A DNA stretch of 64,000 nucleotides, from contig PWMQ01000091.1 in assembly GCA_003558125.1 (NCBI GenBank), positions 1 to 64,000 on the forward strand. Direction: 5' to 3'. This DNA is from Natronospira sp. GTDB taxonomy: Bacteria > Pseudomonadota > Gammaproteobacteria > Natronospirales > Natronospiraceae. Numbering within the stretch: the first letter of the stretch is position 1; each line of letters starts with the position of its first letter. The position numbers were made by a program, and so were the translations under genes. Below, in pieces: positions 42,486-52,696 of the stretch. Under the pieces are notes generated by a model. That model was not told the DNA's origin, made no database searches, and was given only the letters and a program-made list of their open reading frames with translations.

Positions 42486-44951
42486 ATGTCCGGCCTTGTC
42501 TGGTTTCTCGTCACCATCGCCCTGGCCCTTTCCCTGGCCTATATCCGGGCGAGCCTCCCCGTATGGACCGGCGCCTTCGCCGCCCTGATCGGGGCCAACT
42601 GGCTTATCTCCGGCAGCCTGCCGCTGGTGGCCACCATTGTTTTCCTGGCTGTGGCCATTCCCCTGAACGTCCTGCCCCTGCGGCGGGCAGTGTTCAGCAG
42701 CCGGCTGCTGAACTGGTTCCGTTCGGTCATGCCCCCTATTTCTCAGACCGAGAGGGTGGCCCTGGATGCGGGCAACACCTGGTGGGACGCTGACCTGTTT
42801 ACCGGCCAGCCGGACTGGAACAAGCTCCTGAGCTATCCCTCGCCGCAGCTGACTGACGAGGAACAGGCCTTCGTGGACGGACCCACCGAAGAGCTTTGCA
42901 AGATGATCGATGACTGGCAGATCACTCATGAGCTCAACGATCTGCCCGCACCGGTGTGGGATTTCCTGCGCGACAACCGTTTCTTCGGCATGATCATTCC
43001 CAAGGAATACGGTGGCCTCGGCTTCTCCGCCCTGGCCCACTCCTCGGTGGTGATGAAGGTTGCCAGTCGCAGTCCTTCCGCCGGTGTGACCGTGATGGTG
43101 CCCAATTCCCTCGGGCCGGGTGAGCTCTTGCTCCATTACGGTACTGACAAACAGAAGGACTACTATCTGCCGCGGCTGGCCAAGGGCGAGGAAATCCCCT
43201 GTTTCGCCCTGACCGGCCCCCATGCCGGCTCCGACGCGGGCGCCATCCCCGATACCGGGATCGTCTGCAAGGGTGAGCACAACGGCAAGGAAGTGCTGGG
43301 CTTCCGGCTCAACTGGGATAAGCGCTATATCACCCTGGCCCCGGTGGCCACCTTGCTGGGCGTGGCCTTCAAGGCCTATGACCCGGATGGACTGTTGGGT
43401 GACAAGAAGAGCCTGGGCATTACCCTGGCCCTGATCCCCACCGACACGCCGGGCGTGGAGATTGGCGACCGCCATTTCCCCCTCAATGCCTCCTTCCAGA
43501 ACGGACCTACCCGCGGCAAGGATGTGTTCATACCTATGGAATACCTGATCGGGGATCAGGAGTACATCGGTGAGGGCTGGCGCATGCTCATGAACTGCCT
43601 GTCGGTAGGCCGGGCCATCTCCCTCCCGGCCCTGGGCACCGGTGCCGGCAAGCTGTCCAGCCGAGCGACGGGCGCCTATGCCCGGGTTCGCAAGCAGTTC
43701 AAGACCCCCATTGGCAAGTTCGAGGGTGTTGAAGAAGGTCTAGCCCGTATCGGGGCCTACACCTACCGCATGGAAGCCATGCGGCGCATGACTGCCGGCG
43801 CCCTGGATCTGGGTGAAAAACCATCAGTGCTCTCGGCCATTCTCAAGTACCACTGCACCGAGGGCATGCGCCAGGTCGTGGGTGACGCCATGGATATCCA
43901 CGGTGGCAAGGGCGTGATGATGGGCCCAGGCAACTACCTGGCCCGCACCTACCAGTCCATTCCCATCAGTATCACGGTGGAGGGTGCCAATATCCTCACC
44001 CGCAGCCTGATGATCTTTGGCCAGGGCGCCATCCGCTGCCACCCCTATCTCCTCAAGGAGATGGAGTGTGTGGGCATGGAAGATGAGGAGCAGGCGGTGC
44101 GCAAGTTTGACCGCGCCCTCTTCTCCCACGTGGGCTTCACCATCAGCAATGCGGTTCGTGCCTTCGTCACCGGCCTGACCCGGGGTCTGTTCATCCGCAC
44201 GCCTGAAGCGGGTGAGGTCAGCCGTTATTATCGTCAGTTCTCTCGCATGAGTGCGGCCTTCGCCTTCTCCGCCGATGTGACGCTGCTGTTGCTTGGCGGC
44301 GAACTCAAGCGCAAGGAGAAACTCTCCGCCCGCTTCGGTGATGTCCTCAGCCACCTTTACATGGGCTCGAGCATGCTCAAGCAGTTCGAAGACCAGGGTC
44401 GTCCTGCTTCGGACCTGCCCATGCTCCACTGGGCCTGTCAGGAATCGCTGTACATCATCGAAGACCGGCTGAACGAGATCTTCCGCAACTTCCCGTCCCC
44501 GCTGCTGGGTCGGCTGGTGAAGCTGGTAGTCATGCCCACCGGACGCAGTTTCCGTCGTCCCAGTGACCGTCTCGGTCACGAGGTGGCTTCCCTGCTGCTG
44601 ACCCCCTCCGCGGCACGCGACCGCCTGACTCGTGGCGTCTGGAGCAGCAAGGACCCCGAGGACCCGGTAGGCAGGGTGGAATATGCCATGGATCGCATGA
44701 TTACCGCCGAACCGCTGGAGGCCCGTCTTCAGAAAGGCCTGGGCGTGCGGCTGTCGGCAGCCAATCTGGAAGATACCGTCAAGCGCGGCGTGGCCGAGGA
44801 CGTTATCTCCGAACAGGAGGGCGCAATCATCCTCGAAGCCGCCAAGGCGATGGCCGCCGCGATTGCCGTGGATGAGCTGCCGGCCGAGCGGGAACCGGAG
44901 GCCCATGGCAGCTCGGCCCGCCAGGGTGAGGCAGCCAAAGCCACCGGCTAA
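42486..44951 (+). CDS. fadE: Acyl-CoA dehydrogenase FadE
   Basis: Membrane-associated FAD acyl-CoA dehydrogenase that starts each round of fatty-acid beta-oxidation (821 aa; E. coli FadE 814). Two N-terminal hydrophobic segments (to about residue 70) are followed by the dehydrogenase region: FFGMIIPKEYGGLGFSALAHS, ALTGPHAGSDAGAIPDTGIV, GRAISLPALGTGAGKLSSRATGAYARVRKQF and DAMDIHGGKGVMMGPGNYLARTYQSIPISITVEGANILTRSLM. The FadE-specific C-terminal domain completes it. AGGAGG lies six bases before the ATG at 42486. Alone in its transcript, ending at a strong terminator. Confidence 0.96.
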   Translation: MSGLVWFLVTIALALSLAYIRASLPVWTGAFAALIGANWLISGSLPLVATIVFLAVAIPLNVLPLRRAVFSSRLLNWFRSVMPPISQTERVALDAGNTWWDADLFTGQPDWNKLLSYPSPQLTDEEQAFVDGPTEELCKMIDDWQITHELNDLPAPVWDFLRDNRFFGMIIPKEYGGLGFSALAHSSVVMKVASRSPSAGVTVMVPNSLGPGELLLHYGTDKQKDYYLPRLAKGEEIPCFALTGPHAGSDAGAIPDTGIVCKGEHNGKEVLGFRLNWDKRYITLAPVATLLGVAFKAYDPDGLLGDKKSLGITLALIPTDTPGVEIGDRHFPLNASFQNGPTRGKDVFIPMEYLIGDQEYIGEGWRMLMNCLSVGRAISLPALGTGAGKLSSRATGAYARVRKQFKTPIGKFEGVEEGLARIGAYTYRMEAMRRMTAGALDLGEKPSVLSAILKYHCTEGMRQVVGDAMDIHGGKGVMMGPGNYLARTYQSIPISITVEGANILTRSLMIFGQGAIRCHPYLLKEMECVGMEDEEQAVRKFDRALFSHVGFTISNAVRAFVTGLTRGLFIRTPEAGEVSRYYRQFSRMSAAFAFSADVTLLLLGGELKRKEKLSARFGDVLSHLYMGSSMLKQFEDQGRPASDLPMLHWACQESLYIIEDRLNEIFRNFPSPLLGRLVKLVVMPTGRSFRRPSDRLGHEVASLLLTPSAARDRLTRGVWSSKDPEDPVGRVEYAMDRMITAEPLEARLQKGLGVRLSAANLEDTVKRGVAEDVISEQEGAIILEAAKAMAAAIAVDELPAEREPEAHGSSARQGEAAKATG

Positions 44952-44976
44952 TTGATTGCCACCATGCTGCAAGCAC

Positions 44977-45007
44977 AAAGGCCCCACCTTGCGGTGGGGC
45001 CTTTTTT
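44977..45007 (+). terminator. Rho-independent terminator of fadE
   Basis: A stem AAAGGCCCCACC / GGTGGGGCCTTT with a TTGC loop runs into TTTTTT, 25 bp after the stop codon. Confidence 0.94.
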
Positions 45008-45055
45008 ATCGTTAAACATTCAGGAAAAACCCCAAGGAAATGCTGATTCAGGGAT

Positions 45056-47584
45056 TCACGAATCATCCCGGGGCAAGCGCTCTCCCGTTCGAATCAGATC
45101 AGCCACATCCTCGGCCATTAAGGGGCGGCTAAAGTAAAAGCCCTGCATCAGACGACAGCCCGCTTCGATCAACAGGTCTCGTTGGACCGACTGTTCGATA
45201 CCCTCGGCAATCACCTTAAGACCAAGGGCGCTGGCCATGCTGATGGCCGCACCGGTAATGGCCTCGTCCTCACTTGAGCTCGCAATGTCCCGAACGAAGG
45301 AGCGGTCCAGTTTGAGAATATCCACCGGCAGGCGTTTCAGCTGACCCAGGGAAGAACTACCGGTGCCGAAATCATCCATGGCCACCCGCACCCCATGCTC
45401 CCGCAGGCGATCAAAAACTGCCTGATACTGTTGTTGACCAATCAGCACATCACTCTCGGTCACCTCCGCAACCAGGCGGTTTGCATCAATGCCATTGCGA
45501 CTCAGACTGCGATCCACCATGCCGGGCAGGCCACCATGACGACATTGCACCATGGAAAAATTGACGCTCATGGTGAGGTCTTCACCCTCAAGCTGATCCC
45601 ACTCACCCAACTGAGCCAAGGCCCGGTCCAACACCCATTCCCCGATGGGCACAATCAAACCGGTTTCCTCGGCCAAGGGAATGAATTCACCCGGCGACAC
45701 CATGGTGCCATCAGGGCGTTGCCAGCGAACCAGGGCCTCAACTCCCATGAGGCTGCCGGTTTCCGATTGCACGATAGGCTGATAATGGAGTAAGAAATCC
45801 TGCTCCTCCACGGCTCGCCGCAATTCATTGTCCATTGACAGGCGACGCACCGCTCGCTCCCGAAGCTCAGGAGTGAAGAAGGCGTAGCGGTTTCGCCCCT
45901 GCTTCTTGGCTTCATACATGGCCGCATCCGCATTCTGCAGCAGCCGTTCGGCTTCCTCGGCATGATCGGGAAAGAGGGAGATACCGATACTGCAGGTCAG
46001 GGTCACTTCGGTATTGCCCAACATGACCGGTCTCACCAGGCCCTTGCGGATGCGGTTGGCAATGCCACGCAGGGTCTCCAGGCTTTCCACCCCGTGGACA
46101 ATCACCGTGAACTCATCACCGGCCAGGCGGGCTACCCAATCACCCTCCCGGGTACTGTCCAGTAGACGCTGGGCAATCTCCTGCAGCACCACATCGCCGG
46201 CATGGTGCCCCAGAGAGTCATTCACGGCCTTGAAGCGATCCAGGTCCACAAACAGCAGTCCCACCCTCTCCCCTTCCCTGGCTGCCGATTGCAGGGACCG
46301 CTGGAAGAATTCGTGGAAGGCATTTCGATTGGGCAGCCGGGTCAGACCATCCAGGGTTGCCATTTCCCGCAGGCGATGCTGAGCCTGTCGTCGGTCGGCA
46401 GCGGCAAGTGCCAGGGAAATGAAGTCAACGGCGGAACTGATGAAGTTGTCATCGTCTTCCGTCCAGAAGCGTTGAATCCGGGACTCGGCCATGAGAAAAC
46501 CGCGAATGCGGCCACCACGCCGGAAGGGGGTCACCAGGGCAGAATAGACCCCATTGGGTCGAAAATAGTCTTCTCGATACAGGGCGGCTCTCGGATCAGC
46601 GTTGACGTCGGAGAGCACTAGTGTCCTGGTCTTCTCCAATTCCCGTCGGCTTTCGGCATCGATTCGGATATCGAAGCTTTCATCAGGCTGCTGCCTGGCC
46701 TGGTCCCCGTCCAGAATCATTCTGGCCCGAAACAGCTCCTGGTCCAGATTCAGATCCCAGACCGAGACCCTTGTCACCGCCAGTCCCCGTGCCACCCCGC
46801 GAGCCACCCCGACAATAGCGGCTTCCAGGTCACCCTCGGCAATAACCGGGTTACGCGCCAATTCCATGAGAATGAGTTTTCGGCGATGGTTGGTGGTCTC
46901 ACGCCGCCGCAGCTCCGACTCCACCCGTCGCCGCTCCTCCACTTCGGTACGCAAGGACTCGGCCACCGATGCATAAGAAAAACGCGCACTAGTCGCTTCA
47001 ACCTGATCTCTGTTGATGCGCGGCGCCGCCAGCCCCAAAACCACCGCCGCCAATGCCACCAGGCCGGCGGTAATCTGGCTCAAGGGCTCGCCCACAAAAA
47101 CCAATCGAAGGAAAACAGGCAAGAGAAAACATGCCAGGGCCAACTGAAACATCCACAGAGCCGGAGCCAGAAGAGGCAATGCAACACCGGAGATAGCCAC
47201 CATGGACAGGGCAATTATGACCTGGAACTCTGGCTCATCCAGCGGGAAAAACAGGGCGCCGGCTACCCCCCAGATCGGCGCGGCAACTGCCAGGCCCACG
47301 CCAAAGGCGATCAGCCAGGTTCGTGGTCGGTTGATATGGCCGCGATAATGAAAAAAGGCCAGGGCCAGGGCCAGACGGCAGAACTCCACCAGACACAGGG
47401 TGATTGCCCACGCCATCGCCACACCGGTCTCGACCACTTCCCGGAACAGGGCCGCAAGCAGGAATGCCGCAGGAATGCTGACCACGTGGACCGGCAGGGA
47501 ATAGCTGAACAAGCGCCGGACCATCTCCGATTGGACCCGCGCATTAACATCCCTGTCAGTTACGGTGACCTTCTTGGCTTCCAT
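45056..47584 (-). CDS. GGDEF-EAL protein with membrane sensor and GAF-like domain
   Basis: Bifunctional-type c-di-GMP signalling protein (842 aa). The N-terminus holds about six membrane helices (residues 25-200). A helical linker and a GAF-like domain follow (about 230-400). The GGDEF domain (about 410-575) has [15 protein letters not shown] and RLAGDEF; AGDEF is a functional variant in many cyclases. The EAL domain (about 585-835) has [10 protein letters not shown], an intact EAL, plus [29 protein letters not shown] and VIAEGIE, so phosphodiesterase activity is likely. The ATG at 47584 has GGTGGGA upstream; the ATG at 47617 directly abuts AAAGG. Divergent from a small lipoprotein gene. Confidence 0.9.
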   Translation of the reverse strand: MEAKKVTVTDRDVNARVQSEMVRRLFSYSLPVHVVSIPAAFLLAALFREVVETGVAMAWAITLCLVEFCRLALALAFFHYRGHINRPRTWLIAFGVGLAVAAPIWGVAGALFFPLDEPEFQVIIALSMVAISGVALPLLAPALWMFQLALACFLLPVFLRLVFVGEPLSQITAGLVALAAVVLGLAAPRINRDQVEATSARFSYASVAESLRTEVEERRRVESELRRRETTNHRRKLILMELARNPVIAEGDLEAAIVGVARGVARGLAVTRVSVWDLNLDQELFRARMILDGDQARQQPDESFDIRIDAESRRELEKTRTLVLSDVNADPRAALYREDYFRPNGVYSALVTPFRRGGRIRGFLMAESRIQRFWTEDDDNFISSAVDFISLALAAADRRQAQHRLREMATLDGLTRLPNRNAFHEFFQRSLQSAAREGERVGLLFVDLDRFKAVNDSLGHHAGDVVLQEIAQRLLDSTREGDWVARLAGDEFTVIVHGVESLETLRGIANRIRKGLVRPVMLGNTEVTLTCSIGISLFPDHAEEAERLLQNADAAMYEAKKQGRNRYAFFTPELRERAVRRLSMDNELRRAVEEQDFLLHYQPIVQSETGSLMGVEALVRWQRPDGTMVSPGEFIPLAEETGLIVPIGEWVLDRALAQLGEWDQLEGEDLTMSVNFSMVQCRHGGLPGMVDRSLSRNGIDANRLVAEVTESDVLIGQQQYQAVFDRLREHGVRVAMDDFGTGSSSLGQLKRLPVDILKLDRSFVRDIASSSEDEAITGAAISMASALGLKVIAEGIEQSVQRDLLIEAGCRLMQGFYFSRPLMAEDVADLIRTGERLPRDDS

Positions 47585-47638
47585 CTGGTCCCACCTATTG
47601 CCAACCCGAGAACCCATCCTTTGCCGTGACCATGCAGG

Positions 47639-47650
47639 GAAACCGGTTTC
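47639..47650. promoter_or_regulatory. 12-bp perfect palindrome between the GGDEF-EAL gene and a lipoprotein gene
   Basis: GAAACCGGTTTC lies 54 bp before the GGDEF-EAL ATG and 98 bp before the lipoprotein ATG. It may be an operator for either gene; only symmetry and position support this. Confidence 0.35.
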
Positions 47651-47748
47651 GGAAATCCCCTATTGGTCCACCAGGTCCATGCGGTAGACTGCCGTCAGGT
47701 AAACAACATGCCCAAAAACGGCCCGTTGGGCAAATCAGGAGGTAGGAG

Positions 47749-48126
47749 ATGGAACAGCGACGCGGCATCACGCTGATTGGCTTGACCTGCCTTCTGGCTT
47801 TCACGACCGCCTGCGCGGGCTTCATTCAAGATCGACAAACCAGGGATCGCCAGGCGAGAATCGAACGGGCCATTCAGGATGATGCCACCTGCCGCCAGCA
47901 AGGCCGTGAATTCCCCTCTACCGCCTACACCCGCTGCCGGCAATCCTTACAGGATCAACGGGAGTGGCGTCAGTTGCGCGCCCTGGAGATACTGGAGCCA
48001 GAGCCCATGGGCGCCGGCGTTCGTGACCCCTTCCACCGCCCGTCGAGCGAAAGGGGTGATTTCCGCTGCGAAAAACGCCGCTGGGAAGAAACCGAGTGGA
48101 TTGAGTGTGGTGTGTATCCCAATTAA
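47749..48126 (+). CDS. Small lipoprotein of unknown function
   Basis: Protein of 125 aa with a lipoprotein signal (MEQRRGITLIGLTCLLAFTTAC). The mature part is rich in Arg, Gln and charged residues (FIQDRQTRDRQARIERAIQDDATCRQQG) and has four further Cys, possibly two disulfides (Cys pairs near 47/62 and 106/120). AGGAGG followed by TAGGAG precedes the ATG. No known domain is recognised. Convergent with the next gene, with only 17 bp between stops. Confidence 0.75.
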   Translation: MEQRRGITLIGLTCLLAFTTACAGFIQDRQTRDRQARIERAIQDDATCRQQGREFPSTAYTRCRQSLQDQREWRQLRALEILEPEPMGAGVRDPFHRPSSERGDFRCEKRRWEETEWIECGVYPN

Positions 48127-48143
48127 GCACAGGGAGCCAGCGT

Positions 48144-48644
48144 CTAGCCCCGGGATGCCTCCCACTCATCGACAGCAGTGCCAAGACGACGCGCACAAGC
48201 CCGCAAATGCGCAATTGCGTCTTCATTGGCCTCGGTGCGCAGGGCTTCCCAGGCTTGATCCAGGTATTCCTCACCTGTCCTCGCGATACCGTCGTCTTCC
48301 AGCATCTGTGCTGCACGGCGCAAGGCACCCAGGCACTCATCCACACTGGCCTCATCCAGCTCGGATTCCGTAAAAACCAGAGCACAGGCCCCCAGGGGCG
48401 CCGCATCCAGGGCCCGGTCCTCGGAGGTTTGCTGATCGAGGGGCACGCTGTGCCGATAACGCGCCACCAGACCTTCAACCATCCAGACCAGGGCCAGCAT
48501 GGAGGCCATGTCATTGAAAAGGTGAGGATCACCGCGCTCGGCAGCGGTCTCCGCCGCTGCCGCCAGCGCTGGCGCTACGACCAGCCGGTACTCACCGGAA
48601 GCCAGTCGCAGAGAATCTGGCGCACTTGTGGGGGTCTCATTCAT
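48144..48644 (-). CDS. Hypothetical helical protein
   Basis: 166-aa protein, probably all helical and soluble, with many Ala and Glu and no signal peptide. Segments such as AAAAETAAERGDPHLFNDMASMLALVWMVEGLVARYRH and LDEASVDECLGALRRAAQMLEDDGIA suggest stacked helices. I do not recognise the family. The ATG at 48644 overlaps the yigZ 3' end by eight bases, so it is likely co-translated with yigZ; an in-frame TTG at 48674 is an alternative. Confidence 0.7.
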   Translation of the reverse strand: MNETPTSAPDSLRLASGEYRLVVAPALAAAAETAAERGDPHLFNDMASMLALVWMVEGLVARYRHSVPLDQQTSEDRALDAAPLGACALVFTESELDEASVDECLGALRRAAQMLEDDGIARTGEEYLDQAWEALRTEANEDAIAHLRACARRLGTAVDEWEASRG

Positions 48645-49308
48645 GCCGGCTTTCGTCCTCCAGTTTGATTTCAATGCGGCCGCTGCTGGCCTGGGTCAAT
48701 TCATTATCCAGGGCTGACAGGCAGCGTGCGGGTAACTGGGCGCGGATGTGCACCCGCTCACCGTAGTCCACCTCAAGCGCCTGAGCCTCGTGAGCCAGCA
48801 GCTGGCGGCGCACCAGACTTTCGTGCTCGAAATCCAGGACCAGCTGCAGCTCCCGGCTGGGCTCCCGCCAGCTCAGTTCAGTGGCGTCCAAAGCCCGTTG
48901 CACTGCGGCCCCGTAGGCTCTGACCAGGCCTCCCGCGCCCAGCTTGATACCACCGAAATACCGAATCACCACTACTACCGTGTCACCCAGCCCCTTGTGT
49001 TCCAGCACCGACAACATGGGACGGCCGGCGGTGCCGGCTGGCTCGCCCGCATCGTGGCTGCCCATCTCCGCACCGCCCAGGGGATTGCCGGCCACAAAGG
49101 CCCAGCAGACATGGCGGGCATCGGGATAGCGGCGGCGGCAATCCTCGACAAAGGCCATCGCCGCTGCTCGACTGTCGGCCCGGCCGAGGCGGGTGATGAA
49201 ACGGCTGCGCTTGATCTCCAGCTCGGTTTCCACCGACCCGGCGGGATGCTGGTACGGGGTTTCGCTCACGGCCTGCTCGCGCGCTTGGGTGGAAGGGAAT
49301 GTTATCAT
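48637..49308 (-). CDS. yigZ: YigZ/IMPACT-family protein
   Basis: IMPACT-family protein (223 aa). The N-terminal UPF0029 domain carries ELEIKRSRFITRLGRADSRAAAMAFVEDCRRRYPDARHVCWAFVAG, DAGEPAGTAGRPMLSVLEHKGLGDTVVVVIRYFGGIKLGAGGLVRAYGAAVQRAL. A ferredoxin-like C-terminal DUF1949 domain follows. Eukaryotic relatives modulate translation stress signalling; the bacterial role is unclear. Two starts are possible: ATG at 49308 (GGAAAG upstream) or GTG at 49269, which begins SETPYQHPAG as in most homologues. The 5' end overlaps the divergent thiI region. Confidence 0.9.
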   Translation of the reverse strand: MITFPSTQAREQAVSETPYQHPAGSVETELEIKRSRFITRLGRADSRAAAMAFVEDCRRRYPDARHVCWAFVAGNPLGGAEMGSHDAGEPAGTAGRPMLSVLEHKGLGDTVVVVIRYFGGIKLGAGGLVRAYGAAVQRALDATELSWREPSRELQLVLDFEHESLVRRQLLAHEAQALEVDYGERVHIRAQLPARCLSALDNELTQASSGRIEIKLEDESRHE

Positions 49309-49364
49309 GGGCGGCTTTCCACGCATGCTGCGTGGCGACCCAAGCAACCGGATCCGTCAACGTC

Positions 49365-50627
49365 GTGGCCATTCTTCAGGACAAGATAAACCGAATTCTG
49401 CTGACCTATGGTGAACTGGCCCTCAAGGGCCGCAACCTGGACGACTTCAAGCGCCGTCTGCAGGACAATCTGCGTCTTCGTCTGGCGTTCGCGGGCCCCG
49501 GCTGGACGGTCCGCTGGCGACATAAGCGCCTGTTCGTGGAAGTCCCTGAACAGGGGCGGGAACAGTTGCCTGCGGTGCTGACGGCGCTGCAGGAGGTAGC
49601 GGGCCTGGCCTGGATTCATCCCTGCCGCTGGTTGCCGGGCGACCCGCGCCCCAGCACGGAGCACCTCCCTCAACTGGAATCCTGGTTGCTGGAAATGGCC
49701 CGGGCGAGTTACCGCCCGGGTGATCGCTTCCGGGTCACGGTCAATCGGGCCGACAAGCGTTTCCCGGGCCGCTCCAACGCCCTGGAACAGGAGTGGGGCG
49801 CACGCCTCATCCAGGAGACCGATTGGGATCAGGTCAGCCTGCGCCGCCCGGAGCGCAATTTTCAGCTCAATATCTATCCCGAGGGCTGCTACCTGTTCTG
49901 TGAGCGGCTGCCGGGGATGGGCGGGCTGCCGGTAGGCAGCGGTGGTCGGCTGATGACCATGCTGAGCGGAGGCATAGACTCTCCGGTCGCGGCCTGGATG
50001 ATGGCCAAACGCGGCTGTAGCCAGGATTTCATCCATTTCACCGCGACCCACCAACAACAGAACGACCCGGCCAGCAACAAGGTGGTGGACATGGTCCGTC
50101 ACCTGAGTCGTTTTACCATCCGCTCTCGACTCTATCTGGTGCCCTATACCCATTTCGATCTGGCCATGCTGGCCTCTCCCAGCCCCTATGGCGTCATTCT
50201 GTTTCGCCGCTTCATGGCTCGGGTGGCGGAAAGCCTCTGCCAGGAGACCGGTGGACTGGCTCTGCTCAACGGCGACAGTCTGGGGCAGGTGGCCTCCCAG
50301 ACGCTGGAGAACATGGTGAGCAAGTCGCGGGCGGTGACCCTGCCCATCCTCCGCCCCCTGGTAGGTATGGACAAGCAGGAGATAATCGATATCGCTCGAC
50401 GGATCGGCACTTTTGAGAATGCCATCCAGCCCTACAAGGACTGTTGCGCACTGATTGAACAGTCACCCAAGACACGCTCCGAACATGGGCGCCTGAGCCG
50501 GGAGGAAAAGGACGCCTTTGACGACTACGAAGGGCTGATCCGTGACAGCCTAGCCGAGGCAAGGCGGCTGGATTTCCAGTGCGGGGAAGCGGTCGATCCT
50601 GATAGCAAGGACCCACTCAGGGGCTGA
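49365..50627 (+). CDS. thiI: tRNA uridine 4-sulfurtransferase ThiI (no rhodanese domain)
   Basis: Makes 4-thiouridine at position 8 of tRNA, and in some bacteria supplies sulfur for thiamine (about 420 aa). An N-terminal ferredoxin-like domain begins LLTYGELALKGRNLDDFKRRL, a THUMP domain follows, and the PP-loop ATPase has MLSGGIDSPVAAWMMAKRG. YKDCCALIEQSPKTRS near the end holds the Cys that takes part in thiolation. The C-terminal rhodanese domain of E. coli ThiI is absent, so sulfur must arrive by another route. The start is uncertain: GTG at 49365 is chosen; ATG at 49299 would overlap yigZ. Confidence 0.92.
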   Translation: MAILQDKINRILLTYGELALKGRNLDDFKRRLQDNLRLRLAFAGPGWTVRWRHKRLFVEVPEQGREQLPAVLTALQEVAGLAWIHPCRWLPGDPRPSTEHLPQLESWLLEMARASYRPGDRFRVTVNRADKRFPGRSNALEQEWGARLIQETDWDQVSLRRPERNFQLNIYPEGCYLFCERLPGMGGLPVGSGGRLMTMLSGGIDSPVAAWMMAKRGCSQDFIHFTATHQQQNDPASNKVVDMVRHLSRFTIRSRLYLVPYTHFDLAMLASPSPYGVILFRRFMARVAESLCQETGGLALLNGDSLGQVASQTLENMVSKSRAVTLPILRPLVGMDKQEIIDIARRIGTFENAIQPYKDCCALIEQSPKTRSEHGRLSREEKDAFDDYEGLIRDSLAEARRLDFQCGEAVDPDSKDPLRG

Positions 50628-50639
50628 CGAAGGAAAGCG

Positions 50640-52175
50640 CTAGAGGTTCCTGAAGACCTGCTCCGGGCCCACGCAACGGTCAGGCAGCCGCGCCCGTCCT
50701 GGTGCCCGTAGAAAATCGACGACCGCATCGGCAATACAATCGTTATCGAAAACCAGACCATGAGTCCGACCCTCGGCAAGCAGCAAATGACTCTGGGACA
50801 GATGTGACTGCTGGTGACGCGCCCACTCCTTGGGGGTGACAGGATCCAACTCGCCGGCCAACAGCAACACCGGCAGATCGGCCTGCACAGGCTGGCGAAA
50901 GGCCTCGCCATCGAATTGACCGCTATCCCAGCCATTGACGCAGGGATGATGGCGCCAGATGGACTCGGGAAAGCTCGCCTCAAGCCCAAGAGCCTGGACT
51001 GCCTGATCCATGCGCGCCGGATCCGAAACCGCCGATTCCTCGCAGATCGATGCCCAATAAACTGCATCCCGTCGGTCCGGATCCAGGGCCGGCCCCACGA
51101 CCTGGCTCAGCAGGCCGGCAAGATCCCTGAAATCGTCGCCGGCAGCTGCCACGATGGCCGCCGGCAGGGCTGCCAGGCTGTCGTCAAATACCTGGGCCGC
51201 GAAGACGAGATCGGCATAGCGCTTGCCGTCGAGCCAGAGCGGCTGTGGCGGGCGTCCGTTCAGCTCCAGCAACAGCAGCTCGGGTTCCCGGTCAAGTCGC
51301 GACTGGAGCTGTTCATGGGCCTCAGCCAAGGCCGGGCCGGGGCAATCCGGCTCTGCCTGGCAACGATCCAAAAGACGATCCCAGGCATCGGCATAAACCG
51401 TCGGCAATGTAATGATGGGATCCCGGTCGGTGGGAAAGACACCATCCAGTACGGCAGCCGAGAAGCGCTCGGGCCGTTGCCGCAACAGGGCCAGCGCCAT
51501 GCGCGAACCATGGGAAAGGCCCAGCAGACGAGCCTGCTGATCACCGACCGCCGCGAGCATGCCGGGCACATCACCAAGCATGTGACGGGCGGCGAAGTCG
51601 GCCGGATCCAGACCGTCGGCCTGCAGCCTGTTCCGGCACGCCGCCAGCATCTCGCGACTGGCCACCGCCTCCTCCTCAGGCGTCAGTGGCCGGGCCATGA
51701 TATCGCTCACCAGCGCGGCCCGGTCCGGGCAGGCGGTGCCGGGCCGGGCATTGCCGGTGCCGCGGGGGTCGAAAATCAATAGCCGCCCCGGAAAACGATG
51801 GGCCTGCATCCAGGCTGCCCACAGCCAGGCACTGTCCGCATCCGTCCCGCCGGGGGCACCGGGCCCGCCCGGCAGATGAATGGTCAGAGGGGCGTAGGGA
51901 GGCTCACCGTCCCGGCGCAACTCGACAAGGGGCAGCTGAATCGGCTCGCCGCCCTCTGTCCGGACACCGGTATCGTAATCGCTGCAACGGGCAGTGACGC
52001 CGGCGGGCAGGCGGAATTGGCAATCCCGCCATTGCAGATCCTCGCTGGCAAGCGGCGGGCGGGGCTGGCTGCCATCCAGGGCCGGCCCGTCCGGCACAGC
52101 GGGACGCAACAGCCAGGAAGCCAGAAGCAGCACGGCCAGCAGAATGCTGCCGGCAAGCGCGAGCTTCAGAGGCAC
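50640..52175 (-). CDS. Alpha/beta-hydrolase peptidase, tripeptidyl-aminopeptidase-like
   Basis: Secreted or membrane-anchored alpha/beta hydrolase (511 aa) related to proline iminopeptidase/TAP (S33). An N-terminal hydrophobic segment (residues 4-23) is followed by IHLPGGPGAPG (oxyanion hole), RLLIFDPRGTGNARP, the nucleophile elbow GLSHG with Ser221, C-terminal LAGELDPVTP (acid Asp) and GRTHGLV (His). Several Cys (CRNRL, CQAEPDC) suggest disulfides and a periplasmic location. It is third in a three-gene operon with tight overlaps (10 bp with the preceding lipoprotein gene). Substrate unknown; release of short peptides is plausible for a proteolytic organism. Confidence 0.85.
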   Translation of the reverse strand: MPLKLALAGSILLAVLLLASWLLRPAVPDGPALDGSQPRPPLASEDLQWRDCQFRLPAGVTARCSDYDTGVRTEGGEPIQLPLVELRRDGEPPYAPLTIHLPGGPGAPGGTDADSAWLWAAWMQAHRFPGRLLIFDPRGTGNARPGTACPDRAALVSDIMARPLTPEEEAVASREMLAACRNRLQADGLDPADFAARHMLGDVPGMLAAVGDQQARLLGLSHGSRMALALLRQRPERFSAAVLDGVFPTDRDPIITLPTVYADAWDRLLDRCQAEPDCPGPALAEAHEQLQSRLDREPELLLLELNGRPPQPLWLDGKRYADLVFAAQVFDDSLAALPAAIVAAAGDDFRDLAGLLSQVVGPALDPDRRDAVYWASICEESAVSDPARMDQAVQALGLEASFPESIWRHHPCVNGWDSGQFDGEAFRQPVQADLPVLLLAGELDPVTPKEWARHQQSHLSQSHLLLAEGRTHGLVFDNDCIADAVVDFLRAPGRARLPDRCVGPEQVFRNL

Positions 52176-52696
52176 CGCGCGCCGCGCTCAATACCGCGCC
52201 GGCAATAATGCCGGGCCTCGACCCGGGTCAATTGCCAGCATTCATTGTCACGCTCGAACCGCAGGCGATGGTCGATGCCGGCCAGGGAATCGTCCTTGAA
52301 CCCCCAACGCTGCAACAGGCCCTCATGACTGTCCTCCGACAGCGCCCGGGCGCGAATGTCCACATCGATGCGATCATCCTGGGCTGCCCCCAGCAGACCG
52401 CGCCCCCGGGCCCAGGCCTCCACGACATCCTCAATCTCGCCGCAGAGGGCCTCCTCGGGCAACTGGCTGGTGTCCTCCAGGGCCTCCACATGGACCCATT
52501 CGCTGCGAGCGGGCTGGAAGGGACTGTCTGCAGCTCGCTGGCGGTAATCGGTCCAGGCCGGCTGTAGATAGAAACCATTGTCGTCCGCCTCGCCCTGCTG
52601 TGCGGGAGGCGATATCTCATCCGCCTGGCAGGCCATCAACCCAGGCAACAGCAATGCGATGATCGCCAGGCCCGGGCGCAAACCATATCGATTCAT
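52166..52696 (-). CDS. Lipoprotein of unknown function
   Basis: 176-aa protein with lipoprotein signal MNRYGLRPGLAIIALLLPGLMAC. The mature part is acidic, with WTDYRQRAADSPFQPARSEWVHVEALEDT, a hydrophobic helix EEALCGEIEDVVEAWARGRGLLGAA, and a Cys-rich end (ECWQLTRVEARHYCRRGIERGARCL). No known domain is recognised. It overlaps the upstream membrane-protein gene by ATGA and the downstream hydrolase gene by 10 bp, so the three form one translationally linked unit. Confidence 0.72.
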   Translation of the reverse strand: MNRYGLRPGLAIIALLLPGLMACQADEISPPAQQGEADDNGFYLQPAWTDYRQRAADSPFQPARSEWVHVEALEDTSQLPEEALCGEIEDVVEAWARGRGLLGAAQDDRIDVDIRARALSEDSHEGLLQRWGFKDDSLAGIDHRLRFERDNECWQLTRVEARHYCRRGIERGARCL